Source: Gambelia wislizenii (Eukaryota; Chordata; Lepidosauria; Squamata; Crotaphytidae). From it: a DNA stretch of 64,000 bases. This document shows positions 1 to 13,418 of the stretch, one piece after another (position 1 is the stretch's first letter; every line of letters starts with the position of its first letter). The position numbers and the translations under genes are program-made. The notes under the pieces were generated by a model. The model ran no database searches, was not told the origin of the DNA, and worked only from the letters and a program-made list of their open reading frames with translations. The stretch lies in NCBI GenBank assembly GCA_030847615.1, contig JAUMIR010000001.1, positions 259,593,187 through 259,657,186 on the forward strand, read 5' to 3'.

Positions 1-2044
1 ATAACAGTGCAGTACATGAAAAGCCCTTTCCTCCTGAGGGGTCAGCCCTCAAAGTCCTGCAGACACAGAAATGTTGTCTGCCTATGAAAGGAGAGTAAGG
101 AGGATGCAAGTTTAACCTCTCTGGGAAGGGAGGTCCAGAGCCTGGGAACAGCCACTGAGAAGGCCCTGTCCCGTGTTTCCACCAGATGTACCTGTGAGGA
201 TGGTGGGACAGAGGGAAGGGTCTCCCCAAAAGATCTTGAAACATGGGCAGGCTCATATGGGGAGATATGGTGCTCCAGAATGTATTCTATTCATGCAGTG
301 ATCAGCTAGCACCCAACTGTGCTCCCCATCACCTTTTGGAACATGACATTTATGTAGTGGTGATAACCCACAAGGAGGATGTAAGTGTGTGTGTGTGTCT
401 GTGTGTTCTTTAAAATTGCTTTCATTTAAAAGTTTTAAATTTTGTAACTGGGGAAAAGAAGGAAATGTGACAAAACTTTTCCAGCACATGCTTTCTGTAG
501 TGTTGCAATACATAATGGAAAAGAGGGCTGGGCTGGGCTGGGCTGGACATGCTATTTGACATGATGAGGCAAGTGTAGCATCCCTAAGGTGTTGTACCAT
601 AACAAGACTTCCCCCAAAGCTAAAGCTGGGGAGAAGATAGAAATCATCCCTGAATTTGTGATGCATTTTGGAGGTGCCCAGGAGTGCTTTGGAAGAACAG
701 AGCAATTTCAGGAAGAGTCCCTTCCATCTCCAGCACCAAGACACTGTTGTTTTTTTACCTTGAACTGCATTTTGGAAATGTGGAATGAGATCAGGGAGAA
801 GGCCTCACCCTTGCTAGAGAGGGCAGCATCAGGGCAGCCAACATTTTTGGTTGGTTATCAAGCCATTGCCTCAGATATTTTGTCCTTAAAGTGACTAAAC
901 CCATAGGAGTCTATTTGTAGACTTATAGGTGTCTGCTGGATATTGTCCATGGCAGAGAACACTACTTCCCACTCTGCTGTGCCTAGGGCAGATTTTGAAT
1001 TAATTCTAAGTTTTTTTTAATGTACATATAGTATATGAAAAGAGTGGCCACATATTTGAATATCTGAATTGCCCTTTGCAAAGAAAGAGAGCCCTGTAAA
1101 AATCCCACCGTTTAGTGTCCTACCATTGTACAACCCTGTTTTTAAAAGTTTTAAAAAATTTCTCTACACAATGAATGTTCACAAATGTTCTTTACTTGAC
1201 AAGAGCCATTTAAAAAAAACAACAACTTGTCAACAACCCTGAGATTTTTTACATATTGGAACTTTTTTGGCCCAAGAGATGCAATAGAGCATTTCTCACT
1301 CTTTTTAAACAAAAGCCATTAGGCTTTTTAATACAAAACCTATGTGTGTTTTTTTGTTTTGCAGAGAACCAATGTGTTTTCACAGAAACAGTTTATTTGA
1401 ACAAAACACATTTGTTTGCACAGAAACTGTTTGTTATACAGAAAGTCCTTTCTAAAATTTGCACAAAAACTCCTGAATTTTTTTTAGAATCATCAAAAAA
1501 TGCACAAAGTCTCTCACTATCTTGCCCAATGAGAAGAAAACTTCTGACATTTTTTTTATTTTGCCATGTGAGACAAAACTAATAAAAAATTTACAACCCT
1601 ATTAATTAAGCATCCCAAATTACGATCTCCAGCTTTTATTTTGGAGTATCTGCTTGATCAATGAAACCACCATTATTTGCAATGAGTCAATATGTGGTGG
1701 CTGATGCTAACAATTTCATTCATTTAAGTCAGTTGAGTGGTGATTTAAGTGGCCACTAAATTAGTGCAATCATGTCTGAGTGTATTCTTTTGAACGGCAT
1801 TCTAAAGAAGTCAGGGACACCCATTTTCAGAAGCACAGTCACAATGGATTCCTTCAGTCCTAAAATCCCAATATCCATGTTTCCATGGACAAAAGATGTA
1901 AAAAGAACTAATAGTTTCTTATTGACTGTCCAGAGAGTAGGGCACCATATTCCAAGAACAACTCATACTTCCTGGATTAAAACCATTTTACTACAGTGAA
2001 CCTTTCCTTTATAACTCTTTTAATATGCATGTGTTTATAATCAG
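1..2044. other. ANKRD44 intron, left edge
   Basis: No exon is seen. Bases about 100-270 resemble the 3' portion of an L2/CR1-type LINE on the - strand (GGTCCAGAGCCTGGGAACAG and GGCCCTGTCCCGTGT are recurrent words of that family). The stretch 1240-1600 is AT-rich with loosely repeated CACAGAAACtGTTTgtt words. I see nothing else. Confidence 0.5.
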
Positions 2045-2261
2045 ATTATGACAGGACACGAGGAATGTATTCAGATGCTGTTGGAACAGGAAGTATTGAT
2101 TTTGTGTAAGGATGCCAGAGGCCGGACACCTCTACATTATGCAGCAGCCCGTGGACATGCCACATGGCTGAGTGAATTAATGCAGTTGGCGCTTTCAGAA
2201 GAGGACTACAGTTTTAAAGATAATCAAAATTACACACCATTGCACTGGGCTTCTTATAATG
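2045..2261 (+). CDS. ANKRD44: ANKRD44 coding exon (ankyrin repeats)
   Basis: The acceptor AG is at 2043-2044 and the donor GT at 2262-2263. It reads [14 protein letters not shown] at the start and ends ...LHWASYNG with a phase-1 split glycine. It holds one full ankyrin repeat with [13 protein letters not shown] and the first half of the next. The codon before the Met reads ATT (Ile), where mammalian orthologues have Ala as I recall it. Confidence 0.93.
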
Positions 2262-4772
2262 GTAATCTTTCATTTCAAACTCATACTTAGCTTCATGTGT
2301 TTGGGATAGTGTGGACATCTCGGTACAAAGTGAGCTTACGTGGCTTATGAAACAACAATTCTAGGCCTGTTGAAATTTTCAGTACAGTATTCAGGCAAGC
2401 AGATCTGAGAAGGCAAGTGTGAATGAAGTCCAGGCACAGAATTATAATCAAAAGATAAAAAGAAACTAGAGTATACAGGACATTTTAAAATAGAAGGTGG
2501 AAAAATGTTGTTAATTTTGAATTGCTTTGATTTGTTTTATTCTAACCTGCCTTTTGTTACTGTGTGTCTTCAAGTTGTTTCCAACTTATGGTGACCATAT
2601 CACCATAAGGAGTTTTCATGGCAAGATTTGTTCAGGGGAGGGGGTTGCCTTTGCCTTTCCCTGAGGCTGAGAGAATGTGACTTGCCTAAGGTCACCCAGT
2701 GGGTTTCCATGGCAGACGCAGAGCAGCAATTTGAACTCTAGTCTCCCAGAGTCCTAGAGCAGCGTTCAAACTACTGCACCACAGTAGCTCTTGAAATTTT
2801 CCTAGGAAGCTGTTAATGGCTAAAAAGCAGTCTATTAATATAATTAGAGCTTGGAAAAGTTACTTTTTAAGCTCATGCAGGCAGAGGGATTCTGAGAGTT
2901 GTAGTCAAAAAGTAACTTTTCTATATTCTTAATATACTAAATAAATAAGGGTTGTAGCTTAGTGATAGAGCACATGCATTTCATGCATGAATTCCAAGGA
3001 TCAGTTCCTGGCATCTTCAAGTTAAAGGTTCCCTGGGCTTAGGAAAGACCTCTGCATCTCAGGTGGATCTGTAGATCAAAGCTGACCAAAACAGAACTCA
3101 AGGGCTTGCCTCTGTATGAAGCAGTTTCATAGGTTCAAATTCTGATCTGCATTATGCAGGCTATTTCAGTTATAAACAAACCAAAAGTACTTTCTTGCTT
3201 TTGTAACATTAAACTTCTTATCTCTTACAGGCAATGAAAGCTGTATAGAGGTACTGTTGGAACAGAAACCTTTCCGAACCTTTAGTGGGAACCCTTTCTC
3301 CCCATTGCACTGTGCTGTGTAAGTGGAAATGTCAGTCTCTGATCTTACTTCATGTAGTTTAATCTATATGTCAAGAGAAACTAGTGGTACAGGAGCACTA
3401 AAGTCCTGGGAACAACAGAATTCTCAGATCACTTCATATGCAACAATACACATAATAATTTGGTCTTCAAATGCCTCCTTAGCAAATCATTATGAAGGAA
3501 TGAATAATTTTCACGTTATAGCTTCTCTGTATGACTGCCTGAAAGTGTTTGGGAAAATTCAGAAATAGGGGTTTAGTCACTATGAGAACAAAAGAAATAA
3601 GTATTACAGGTTGTCACAGTTCTGCCTAATTCCGCCAGTTGTTAAATTATATAAACATTTCATTTCGTCACCGCAAGAAATACATTATCCTCAAAATGAT
3701 TGTAGTGTTCTTATGTAAGGGAGAACAAGCCGCCATAATTTATGTGTTTTTGATTGTCAACTCTTGTGTTATCTGACTTGTTTGCCCATTTCAAATTGTA
3801 CTCTAATATTTTCAGAAACAACTTGAAGGCACACAACAATGAAAATTTTCAATAGGGAAACCCCCCAGTAACATTACTTTTGCCAGGATGTGTTGGATAA
3901 CATTGCCCACCCCCACCACCCCCTTGAATAACTAGAATCAGATACCATCAATTATGAAGGTACCTGCAGAAATGGATCCAGAAAAGTCATAAGCACCAAT
4001 ACTGCAGTCTAGTTATCTGTGAAGTCCAATAGAAGACAGTGGAATTTACCCATGTGTAACAGTGGCAGGACTCTACCGCATAAGCACTGCTTGGAGTAAC
4101 TTCACTATTTTCACTAGGATACTTCTGAATAAATAGTGACAGGTGCATAGCATGGGAAAAGAATGTGCTTTAGCTGCTCCCTCACTAGAAATGTAAGGTG
4201 AGTAGGGGACACTACAAACTAGTCCCCAGAGACAGATATCTATCACTTTGGGTAAAATGAAGCTTTGCAATTATATCAGTTCAGTCATAGGAGGAGAGTA
4301 TAATTTCATGTGTGCAGAATGAATGAGCAAAAAGGGGGGGAAATGGGATTGTGCTGCTAGTCCAGATTCCATCCCCAGGAACATTAATTGTAACTTTTGA
4401 AGAGCCCGTGATCTGCAATCAACATCAGGCAACCCCAAAGAACAGAGTAATTGAGTAATGTCTATGTATGCCTGAAGCAGCTTAATCTGTGATTTGAATA
4501 TATTGCAGAAGTACTCACCCTCTTTTTTTGCATTTCCACATTTTGTTGTGTTCCAACTTTAAAAAAAGGCTTTAAAATAAGAATCCTAATGTCTTAGAAT
4601 GGCCCAAATACAGGTGAAAATTAAAAAAGGGGGAGAATTTAAAACCTAACCAACACCAAAGAAAAAGAGCAACTGAAGTTAGGAGTATAAAGTACAGACT
4701 ATTTAAACAAATTTAAGAAACTATATATTATATATATATATGTAATCTTTAAAAAACAACGAATATATCAGA

Positions 4773-4815
<43 letters not shown>

Positions 4816-5241
4816 CATATACATATATATCAAAAAGCAGAAGAACACAGTTGGAGTACTCTTTTTTATATATTGCATGATTTATTTGTAATAAGGAAGC
4901 TCTAGAAAATACTTCAGCCACTGATGAAGACTTTTGGTCCAAATGGGTTTGGCTGTTAAGAGTGGTGGACTGTCACTGGACAGATACCAACCCATTTTAT
5001 TCTTCACTATTAAGTGATTTACTACAGTCGTCTGTTTTTCAATGGACTTCCATACCATTTGAAGTTACCATTCATCTTCACTAATTGCCTTCAAACAAGG
5101 CCATTTGTATTTCCAAGGACTACAGGTCTCCCCACAGGATGTTGGTTCTTTATTTTATACTTGTATATTTATATATTTTTATATTACATATTACATGTCA
5201 TGGTTCATTGATTTGATTTTTTTGATGATATATTAGTTGTT

Positions 5242-5275
<34 letters not shown>

Positions 5276-8200
5276 TCCTTACATTTGTTTAAATAGTCTG
5301 TATTTTATACTCCTAACTTCAGTTGCTCTTTTTCTTAGAATGACCCAAAATCACACCCAGTCCAATCTGTAACAAGCCTTCAAGGTTACTGTTCATCACT
5401 GGTCCCCACACAAGCTGGTGTGAATTTGCCAAGAAGAATGGGCAAAAACTGCAGGATGCAGATGGATTAAGTTGACAGGGTCTTGCACAAGAAGAACTGC
5501 AGTTGTAATTGCTGCCAAGATGTTTCTCCCTTTATTGACTCAAAGGGTGAATGGTTTTGTAACCATCAAGTGCCAGGTTGTTTGTTTGTTTATGTAGCTT
5601 CTATGCCATAAAAAATATTTTGCTCCTTCACAGTGTTGTAACCATTACAGTTCATTCCATTTCAGTTCTAAGTTGTAACAAAATAAATGGCGGGTGTGTG
5701 TGAGTATTTCTGCAAGATACTGTATGTATTTGCATTTTGCAACCCATTCTATGGATAGAGTGAGTGTAAATCGTACCTGCCAAAGTTGAGACCCTGGGTA
5801 TAGCAAAGGTTTGTTGCATCAGTGGTACAAACCATGTGAAGAGGGTACCCAAATATGCTATGGGACAAATGGCATAAATGACTTATTAAAGAAGATGATT
5901 ACATTTCAGTGTATAAACTTCTTTTTCTTAATAGAATCAATGATCATGAAAATTGTGCATCACTACTCATTGGGACTATTGGTGCTGGCATTGTCAATTA
6001 TAAAGATGACAAAGGAAGGTAGGAATTACTTGTATGAAGAGTTATTGTGGACAGTGTTTTCAAGTTAAAGATTATGTGTTGGCATCACTCTGTTGATGGA
6101 GTTCTCTGTGATTCCACAGAGGTTCCAGTCAGTGGTATGGAGAAGGAGGTTTCTCACAGATTTCCCTCCTTCATGCTACTGTGCCATGCCTTGTTCTAAA
6201 AATTCCCCAACTCTACAGATGAGATTTTGCCGAATGCAGGCAGCTATAGGAAAAAGAAGGAAGTGCCAGAAATCACTTCCTGTTTAATTTACAGCATCTT
6301 CCACTGGGTTGAAAATTAGTTGAGGGGAGGATACTAAATGGGTATATCCTGATAGGTTTGAAATGTGGTATTGAATAAAAATATGGAATTAAGGAATTTC
6401 CAGAGAAGCAATGCTGAATACAGTTTACACCGAATGCTTACTTCTGTAATAAAGAGATCTAGTCTCTGTTTCGTTGGTTTATACAGACCTGAAAACCATC
6501 TTCACTGTTTATACATTATTTCACTGATGTTGGTTCTTTTTATGTTTTCAGTTCCACTAGTACTGAAGAATTACATGTGATTTTATGTTTGCGTAGGTTA
6601 AACAAATACATTGTAGAATGTTTGCATATCAGCTTGCCAGCTTTTAAAGTTTTTCAGAAGCCCTACTCAGAGTCCTCCCATCTTCCAAGGTGAGGGTGGT
6701 GGCAGGGCTTTCTTAGTTGTGGTTCCAAACTGCTCATTTTGAATTTGTTGGTCACCCACCTTCACTGCTTTTAGGCAATGCTCAAGTACCAACATATTCT
6801 CTTTAGCATTTGAAGCAAAATGATTTTGTTGCTGCTGAGTCGGTTTTTATTGTTTATGGTTCTCATTTTGTGTTACACTCTTATTTATTTTGGAAAAAAA
6901 GTCATTTTTCAAACATAGTATACTGTGTTTACTGTTTTGAAATTTTATTGGCCACTTTCAGTACTGGACAGAGAGGTGGAAATGAAATACACCATGCTAG
7001 CTATCAATAATTCAAGTAGCTTTATTCCTCAAAAAGTTCTAACTTATTGTGTTTCTTCTTAGAACACCACTTCATGCAGCAGCTTTTTCTGATCACGTGG
7101 AATGCTTGCAGCTTCTTTTAAGCCACAATGCCCAAGTAAATGCTATGGATAATTCAGGGAAAACACCACTTACAATGGCTGCTGAAAAGGGGCATGTAGG
7201 GGCAGTAGGTAGGTAGTTGGTTGCTGGGAAATAATAATAATTAGCACCTTTGTACGCATCTGTACATATTCTGTCTGATTGATAAGAACAAGCTGACTTC
7301 ATGCAATTAAAATTACTATGTTTTGTGATGCTGCATACATTTAAAATTCTTAATTCTAAGCACTTTGCTAAAGATGTTGCTATGGTGACATATAATGGAT
7401 TAGAAAATGCAGATTTTAACACCCTGGATTCTGCAACAACTACTTGTGAAAGATTTTGAATTGCACACAGCTCCTTTATTTGGTAGTGAGAAAAGAGCCA
7501 TGGGCAAATGCTATAGTTTAGTAGCTTAGATAAAAATGGACTAATCTGTTTACATGATTTGCTGCCTAACAGGCAATTTCTCTGGCTTTTCTTACAAGTG
7601 TGAAAGAAGAACTGTAATACCAACTGGTTAATTTACAACCAATAATGAGCTTAACTGTGTCATGCTGTAATCAATAATGGACTGGTTGGCACCTAATAAG
7701 CCAAAGCTTAATACATAAAGATAGAAGTGTGGTGTGTTGGTGGTCCATCTTGCCCATCCTACTTTGGAATAGATTGCCTTCCCCCTGAAAGACCACATGT
7801 CTAGTTTGAGGGTGCTGTTAAACGTAGTCTTTGTAACACAAAGCACATTTGATCATTTTAGGCTAATAGGCTGGCCACAGTTATGCAAGTCAGATAACAT
7901 TTTATTTACATTACTGGGATGTATTGTATACAAGTACCTTTTGAGTTTTGTGCAGAAATTAAAGTTTCAGCCAAATACAACACATTTATTACCAAAACTA
8001 GTTATATATATATGGACTATAGCTCACCAGCTTGCAAATAGTTATTACTGGCTTTGAGCCTGTTTCTGAACACATTTTAAAATGCTGACTTTGACCTCTA
8101 AAGCCACAGCTTGCAGCCACCTTTTGTAGCCAGAAAGCACATCCTCCCCCCGCCCTTGAATCTGTGAGGTCTAACAGGCTCAGCGCTTCACTTCTGCAGT

Positions 8201-11200
8201 TCCCTCCCAGATAAGTCCATCTGGTGTCCTCAGTGTTTTTTGTTCTGACGACAGCTAAAAACTGATATATTTTATTTAGCCTGTCTTATTAGGTGTCCAG
8301 TAGCACTTGTAGGTCTACTTAGAAGTAAGTCCCATTGTGTTCAGTCAGGGTTAGTTCCTAATAAGTATACTTAGGATTGTAGCCCTAATGTTTAAATGTT
8401 GTTTTGTTCTTTTATTCTTTTCATTTCTTCTGTAATTTGTGTTAACTTTTTTTTTTACTAACATCTTTATTTTTATTTTTTAAGCCATCCTGAGAGTTGC
8501 AGTTAAGAAAGAATACTAAGCTTCTGAAATTTTATTATTTCTTATCTTGTGTGGAATTATATGTTACCTTATATGAAAATGATCAAAAGCAATTTTGGGG
8601 ACTAAGTGTATGGCATATTTTGTTTTGTATTTCTTAGATTTTTTGGTGAACAGCGCCAAGGCCGATCTAACTTTGAAGGATAAGGACTTGAATACATGCC
8701 TGCACTTGGCTAGCAGTAAAGTATGTTTAAAAACATTTGTGTCTGTATGCATGTGTTGTTGTTACATTCATAGCCTGCATTTTCCCAAATTGGGATTCAG
8801 AATGGCTCATAGTTTAAAAGAACAATGTAATTAAAAACATTCAAAAAGTGAACAGGATTGCTAAAATAAAATTAAACTATTGACAGTACTAAAACATTTC
8901 ATACCTCAGTTAAAAGAATAAAATGCAATTCAAAAAGAAAAAAAAGCTCTTTAAAATATGTTTAAAGCATAATATGAAAAATGTAAAAGAATACTGCTAA
9001 GAACTTAAGGCCTGCCTAATCTAATTATGCAGCCACAGATATTTATGGGAAGACCAGAGGTATATATGGGGGGCAGAATAATGAGGGCATTGCCCCCAAA
9101 TAAGAATTGTTCCCCAATGAAATTTTCCATCAGTCCCCACCATCGTTTAGTAGTTTGAGTGTTGGACTATGACTCTAGGAGATGAGGGTTCAAATCCCCA
9201 CTCAACCATGGAAACACATTGGGTGACTTTGGGCAAGTCACATTCTGTTAGCCTCAGAGGAAGACAAAGGCAAACCTCCTCTGAATAAAGCTTGCCAAGA
9301 AACCCCTAGCATAGAGTTACCATCAGTTGGCGTCAACTTGAAGGCGCATAGCAACAAATCTGCATTTCTAGCACAGGAGAAAGTGAGGCACTGAAAATTG
9401 TTCACACACACACACCTCTTATATTTGCTATGTTTGCATTCCCTTAATAATTTTGACTACCCTTCTCCTTTGGATGCTAAAGTGTATTGCTAAATGCTCA
9501 GCTGACATTATGGCAATGATAAAAATTTGGGGACTGAAGGAAAATTTCCATCTTGGGGGCAGAATTCTTGAGAGGCAGTGTCCTCATCTTACCCACCCTC
9601 ATTGCTCCCCTGGGGAAGAGCAATCTAGTTAATGCATTGTCCTTAACTTGGTTGTTTGGGAATATAAGAAGCAGGACATGAATCCAACAGCACCCTCCTA
9701 CTCTACCCTAGCCACTAGTATTAAGAGGCACACTGCTGGTAGTAGAGGTTAAATGTGTTAAATTCTCTCAGTTCATCTGATGGTCCTTTAAATTTGTTCA
9801 ATTTAATGCCGGATTAGACAGATCTTTGTTTTGCTCCAGTGTGGCTCTTAGGTTCTTAGCAACATTTTCCACATTTTTTATATTATGTTTTAAACATAAT
9901 ACAAAGAGCTTTCTTTTCTTTTAAAACTGCATTTTAATCTTTTAACTGAGGTGTGAAGTATTTTAATACTGTAAATTGTGGTATTACATTCCATAGTGTA
10001 CCTGTGCTTTGCGAAATACTTCAGTGTATCTCAATGATGTCCTCAAATTCACAACATTCAGCTTCATTGGCTGACTTTAATTTCTGGAGAGGCAGAAAAG
10101 TCCCGCTTATCTACTAGACAAGTAATTCTTCATTAATTTTCTTCTAAAAGGAAGCAATGAATAATTTTTCCTCTTGCTGCAAGAAATTTCAAAGACTATT
10201 AGCAGTTCAAGACTGATTCTCTACAAAATTCACATCTGGTTTTGTTTTTTTACATTTAGTATGCTTTTTCCAGCGGAGAAATAACCATGTGTTAAGTTTG
10301 CATAGAATATGTACTAAAGAGCAAATGTCTTGTCAGTCCAATCTCCTCCTCCTCAGGGTTTCTCAACACCTGAGAAACATATTTTAACCATTTTATAAAT
10401 ATTGTCAAATATACTTTCCATCCCTACTATCCACTTTATTCATAGCATGCATAATTTTTGTACATTTCTATCATGCCTTTACTCTTTGTTTTCTTTTCTA
10501 AGTTATCCCCCCTCCCCCAACATTGTAATTTTTCCTCATACAGAGAGTCATTCTAGCCCAGGTATGGGCAATAGTGGCCTCGTAAGTGTTGTTGGGGGCC
10601 ACATTAGCCCTGGTCAACATAGCTAATGTTAAGGGATGCTGGGAGATATAACCAAGTATCTGGAAGGCAGTAGTTGCCCACAATATTGATAATTTTCCTG
10701 GTCTTTTCTGCACCTTTTACAGTTCTACAGTACCTTTTCAGAGGTGGGTTGATTAGGACTATATACAGTATTCTAACTGGAGCTGTGACCAACATGGAGT
10801 TTGTATTTTTCACAGTGGCACACACTAGGTGGTTTTCATTGAAATATTTACCACAATACCATAATTCCTTTTCTAGTCCGTCACTTCCAGCTCAAACCCC
10901 ATTAAAGTATAATAATAATAAAATTTATTTATATCCCGCCCCTCTATGGAACGCAATTGGGGCATCTTATAGCATTTAAAATATACATCCAAAATCCTCA
11001 ATCCCCCCCTTAAAATGCAGTTAGATAGTTTGTAATTTAAAACATACTTTAAAATATCAAAAATAAACAATAGGCAGCAGCTATAGCGAGTTGTCTATTC
11101 AGGAAAGGCCTGCCGGAAGAGATCTTAGGAGCTTTTTAAAAGCTATTTAGGGTGGTAATATGACAGATCTCAATCTGGCAGACCGTTCAATAATCTGGGA

Positions 11201-12996
11201 GAGCAATAGTCAAAAAGGTCCTCCAGACGGTTGCAGAAAGCCTAGTTTTTAAAGGTTGTAGCAAATTCCTCCCAGAGGACCTGACTGCACGGGGAGGATT
11301 ATATGGAAGGAGGTGGTCCTGAAGATAGGTTGGACCCAAGCCATTTAGGGCTTTAAAGGTAATAACCAACACCTTGTACTGGGCCCAGAAACTGATGGGC
11401 AGCCAGTAAAGTGATCGTAAGATTGGTGTTATATGGTCTCTTCTGAATGTACCCGAGACTAGTCTGGCTGCCATGTTCTGTACTAGTTGAAGTTTCTGGA
11501 CCAAGCACGAGGATAGCCCCACATAGAGTGCATTACAGAAATCAAGACGGGAGGTTACCAGAGCATGTACCACAGTCTCAAGGTCCCCAACTTCCAGGAA
11601 AGGGCGCAGCTGGCGTATCAGCCGAAGCTGATAACAGGCACTCCTGACCGTTCCATTTACCTGATTTGGCATCTGGAGTGATGGGTCCAGGAGCACCCCT
11701 AGACTGCGAACACAGTCCTTGGAGAAGAGTGTGACCCCATCCAGGACTGGAGGTTGGATCCCAATGCCTGGGTTCAGGGCTGCTACCATGAGTCTGGATT
11801 CAGCTTCAATCTGTTTTCCCTCATCCAGTCCATTACTGCCTTAAGACGATCATTAAGCGAAAAGACCCCATCTGAAGTCAGAGCTGAAGACCAAGACATG
11901 GAGAAATATATCTGGGTGCCATCAGCATACTGATAACACTCTGCCCCATGCCTGTGGATGATCTCTCTCAACGGCTTCATATATATATATTGAATAGCAT
12001 CGGGGGCAAGATAGCACCTTGTGGGATGCCAAAATTAAGTTCTTCATTGCAGAGCAACTGTCCCCGAGCATCACCCTCTGGAATCTGCCTGAGAGGAAGG
12101 AGTGGAACTACTGCAGCACAGTGCCTCCACTTCCTAACCTTCTCAGGTGATCCAAGAGGATGTCATAATCTATTGTGTTGAAAGCCGCTGAAAGATCCAG
12201 TAGCACCAGCAGGGTCACACTACCCCTGTCGATGCTCAGATGAAGATCATCCGCTAAGGCAACCATGGCAGTCTCAACTTCAAATCCCATCCTAAAGCCA
12301 GTTTGAAATGGATCTAGATAATCTATTTCTTCCAAGACAGCTTGGAGTTGAAGAGTGACCGCCCTCTTGATCACCTTGCTCAAAAAAGGTAGTAAAGAGA
12401 CTGGCCTATAGTTCTTCATATCCAGAGGGTCAAGGGAAGGTCTTTTTAGGAGTGGTCTAACTGCCGCTTCCTCCAAGCAAGATGGGACATGACCTTCCCT
12501 AAAGGATGCATTGATAATGTCCCTAAGGAACATCCTCAAGGCATCACCTCCCTGGAAAGGGTCAAGAGGGCATGTAGTCTTCCTCACTTTACCAAGGAGC
12601 TTGTCCACATCATCAATACTTACAGATTGAAACTGATCCAGTATAACCTCATCAATGGAGTTATTGGACACCTCGTCAATTGATTCTGCTACAACCCCAG
12701 CCTCCAAGTTGGCTGTTATCTGAGAGATTTTATCTGCAAAGAAGTTGTTAAATGTGTCACAGCAGGCCGTTGTCAGGTATAGTAATGGGTTCTTGCACAG
12801 GTAAAACCCATGTCAGTTCCCCCACCACCCTAAACAGCTCTGCCAGGTGAGACTCAGCAGACGCAATACATGCAGAAGAAAAAGATTTCCTTGCTGCACG
12901 TATTGCCTCTGTATAGGAACAGAGAAATCTCCTATGACTAGTCCTATCAGATGAGAGTTGAGTTTTTCACCAGGTACACTCTAGTCGTTGTCCAAC

Positions 12997-13033
<37 letters not shown>

Positions 13034-13386
13034 GCTGCGATATTTGGCTCAGTTGTTTGTTGTTTGTACTTGTTTACACTGAAGTGTATTTGCCATTATA
13101 ATGGGCCAGATAGGAATTTTCTCCCCTTTAATGTCCACCCCACCCCATACTGTAGCTGGGGGACTTTGATGATTGGCTGTGGGTGGTGTCAGTAAATAGG
13201 CTGTCATTTGGCAGGTAGCAGGGGGAGAATATAAGTATTCCAGTGTATGCCTTGGCACCCCTTTTGGTCAAGAGCAGAGTTCTGAAACTGTCTCTTTAGG
13301 TCCTGGGACCCAGGGATGGGGTGGGGAAGGAGTCTGCCCTTAAGGTGGACCTGGGGGTTTGCCCTCACTTATAAAGTCCTGGCACT

Positions 13387-13418
<32 letters not shown>

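Noticed and set aside
253..744. 163-aa open frame on the - strand at the left edge
   Set aside because: Low-complexity translation across a GT repeat; no recognisable domain or splice support.
7093..7623. 176-aa open frame on the - strand
   Set aside because: Antisense shadow of the ANKRD44 exon at 7063-7208 and its intron; no family resemblance.
9141..9358. Functional tRNA gene from the A- and B-box words
   Set aside because: No cloverleaf can be formed and the unit continues into a CORE-SINE body.
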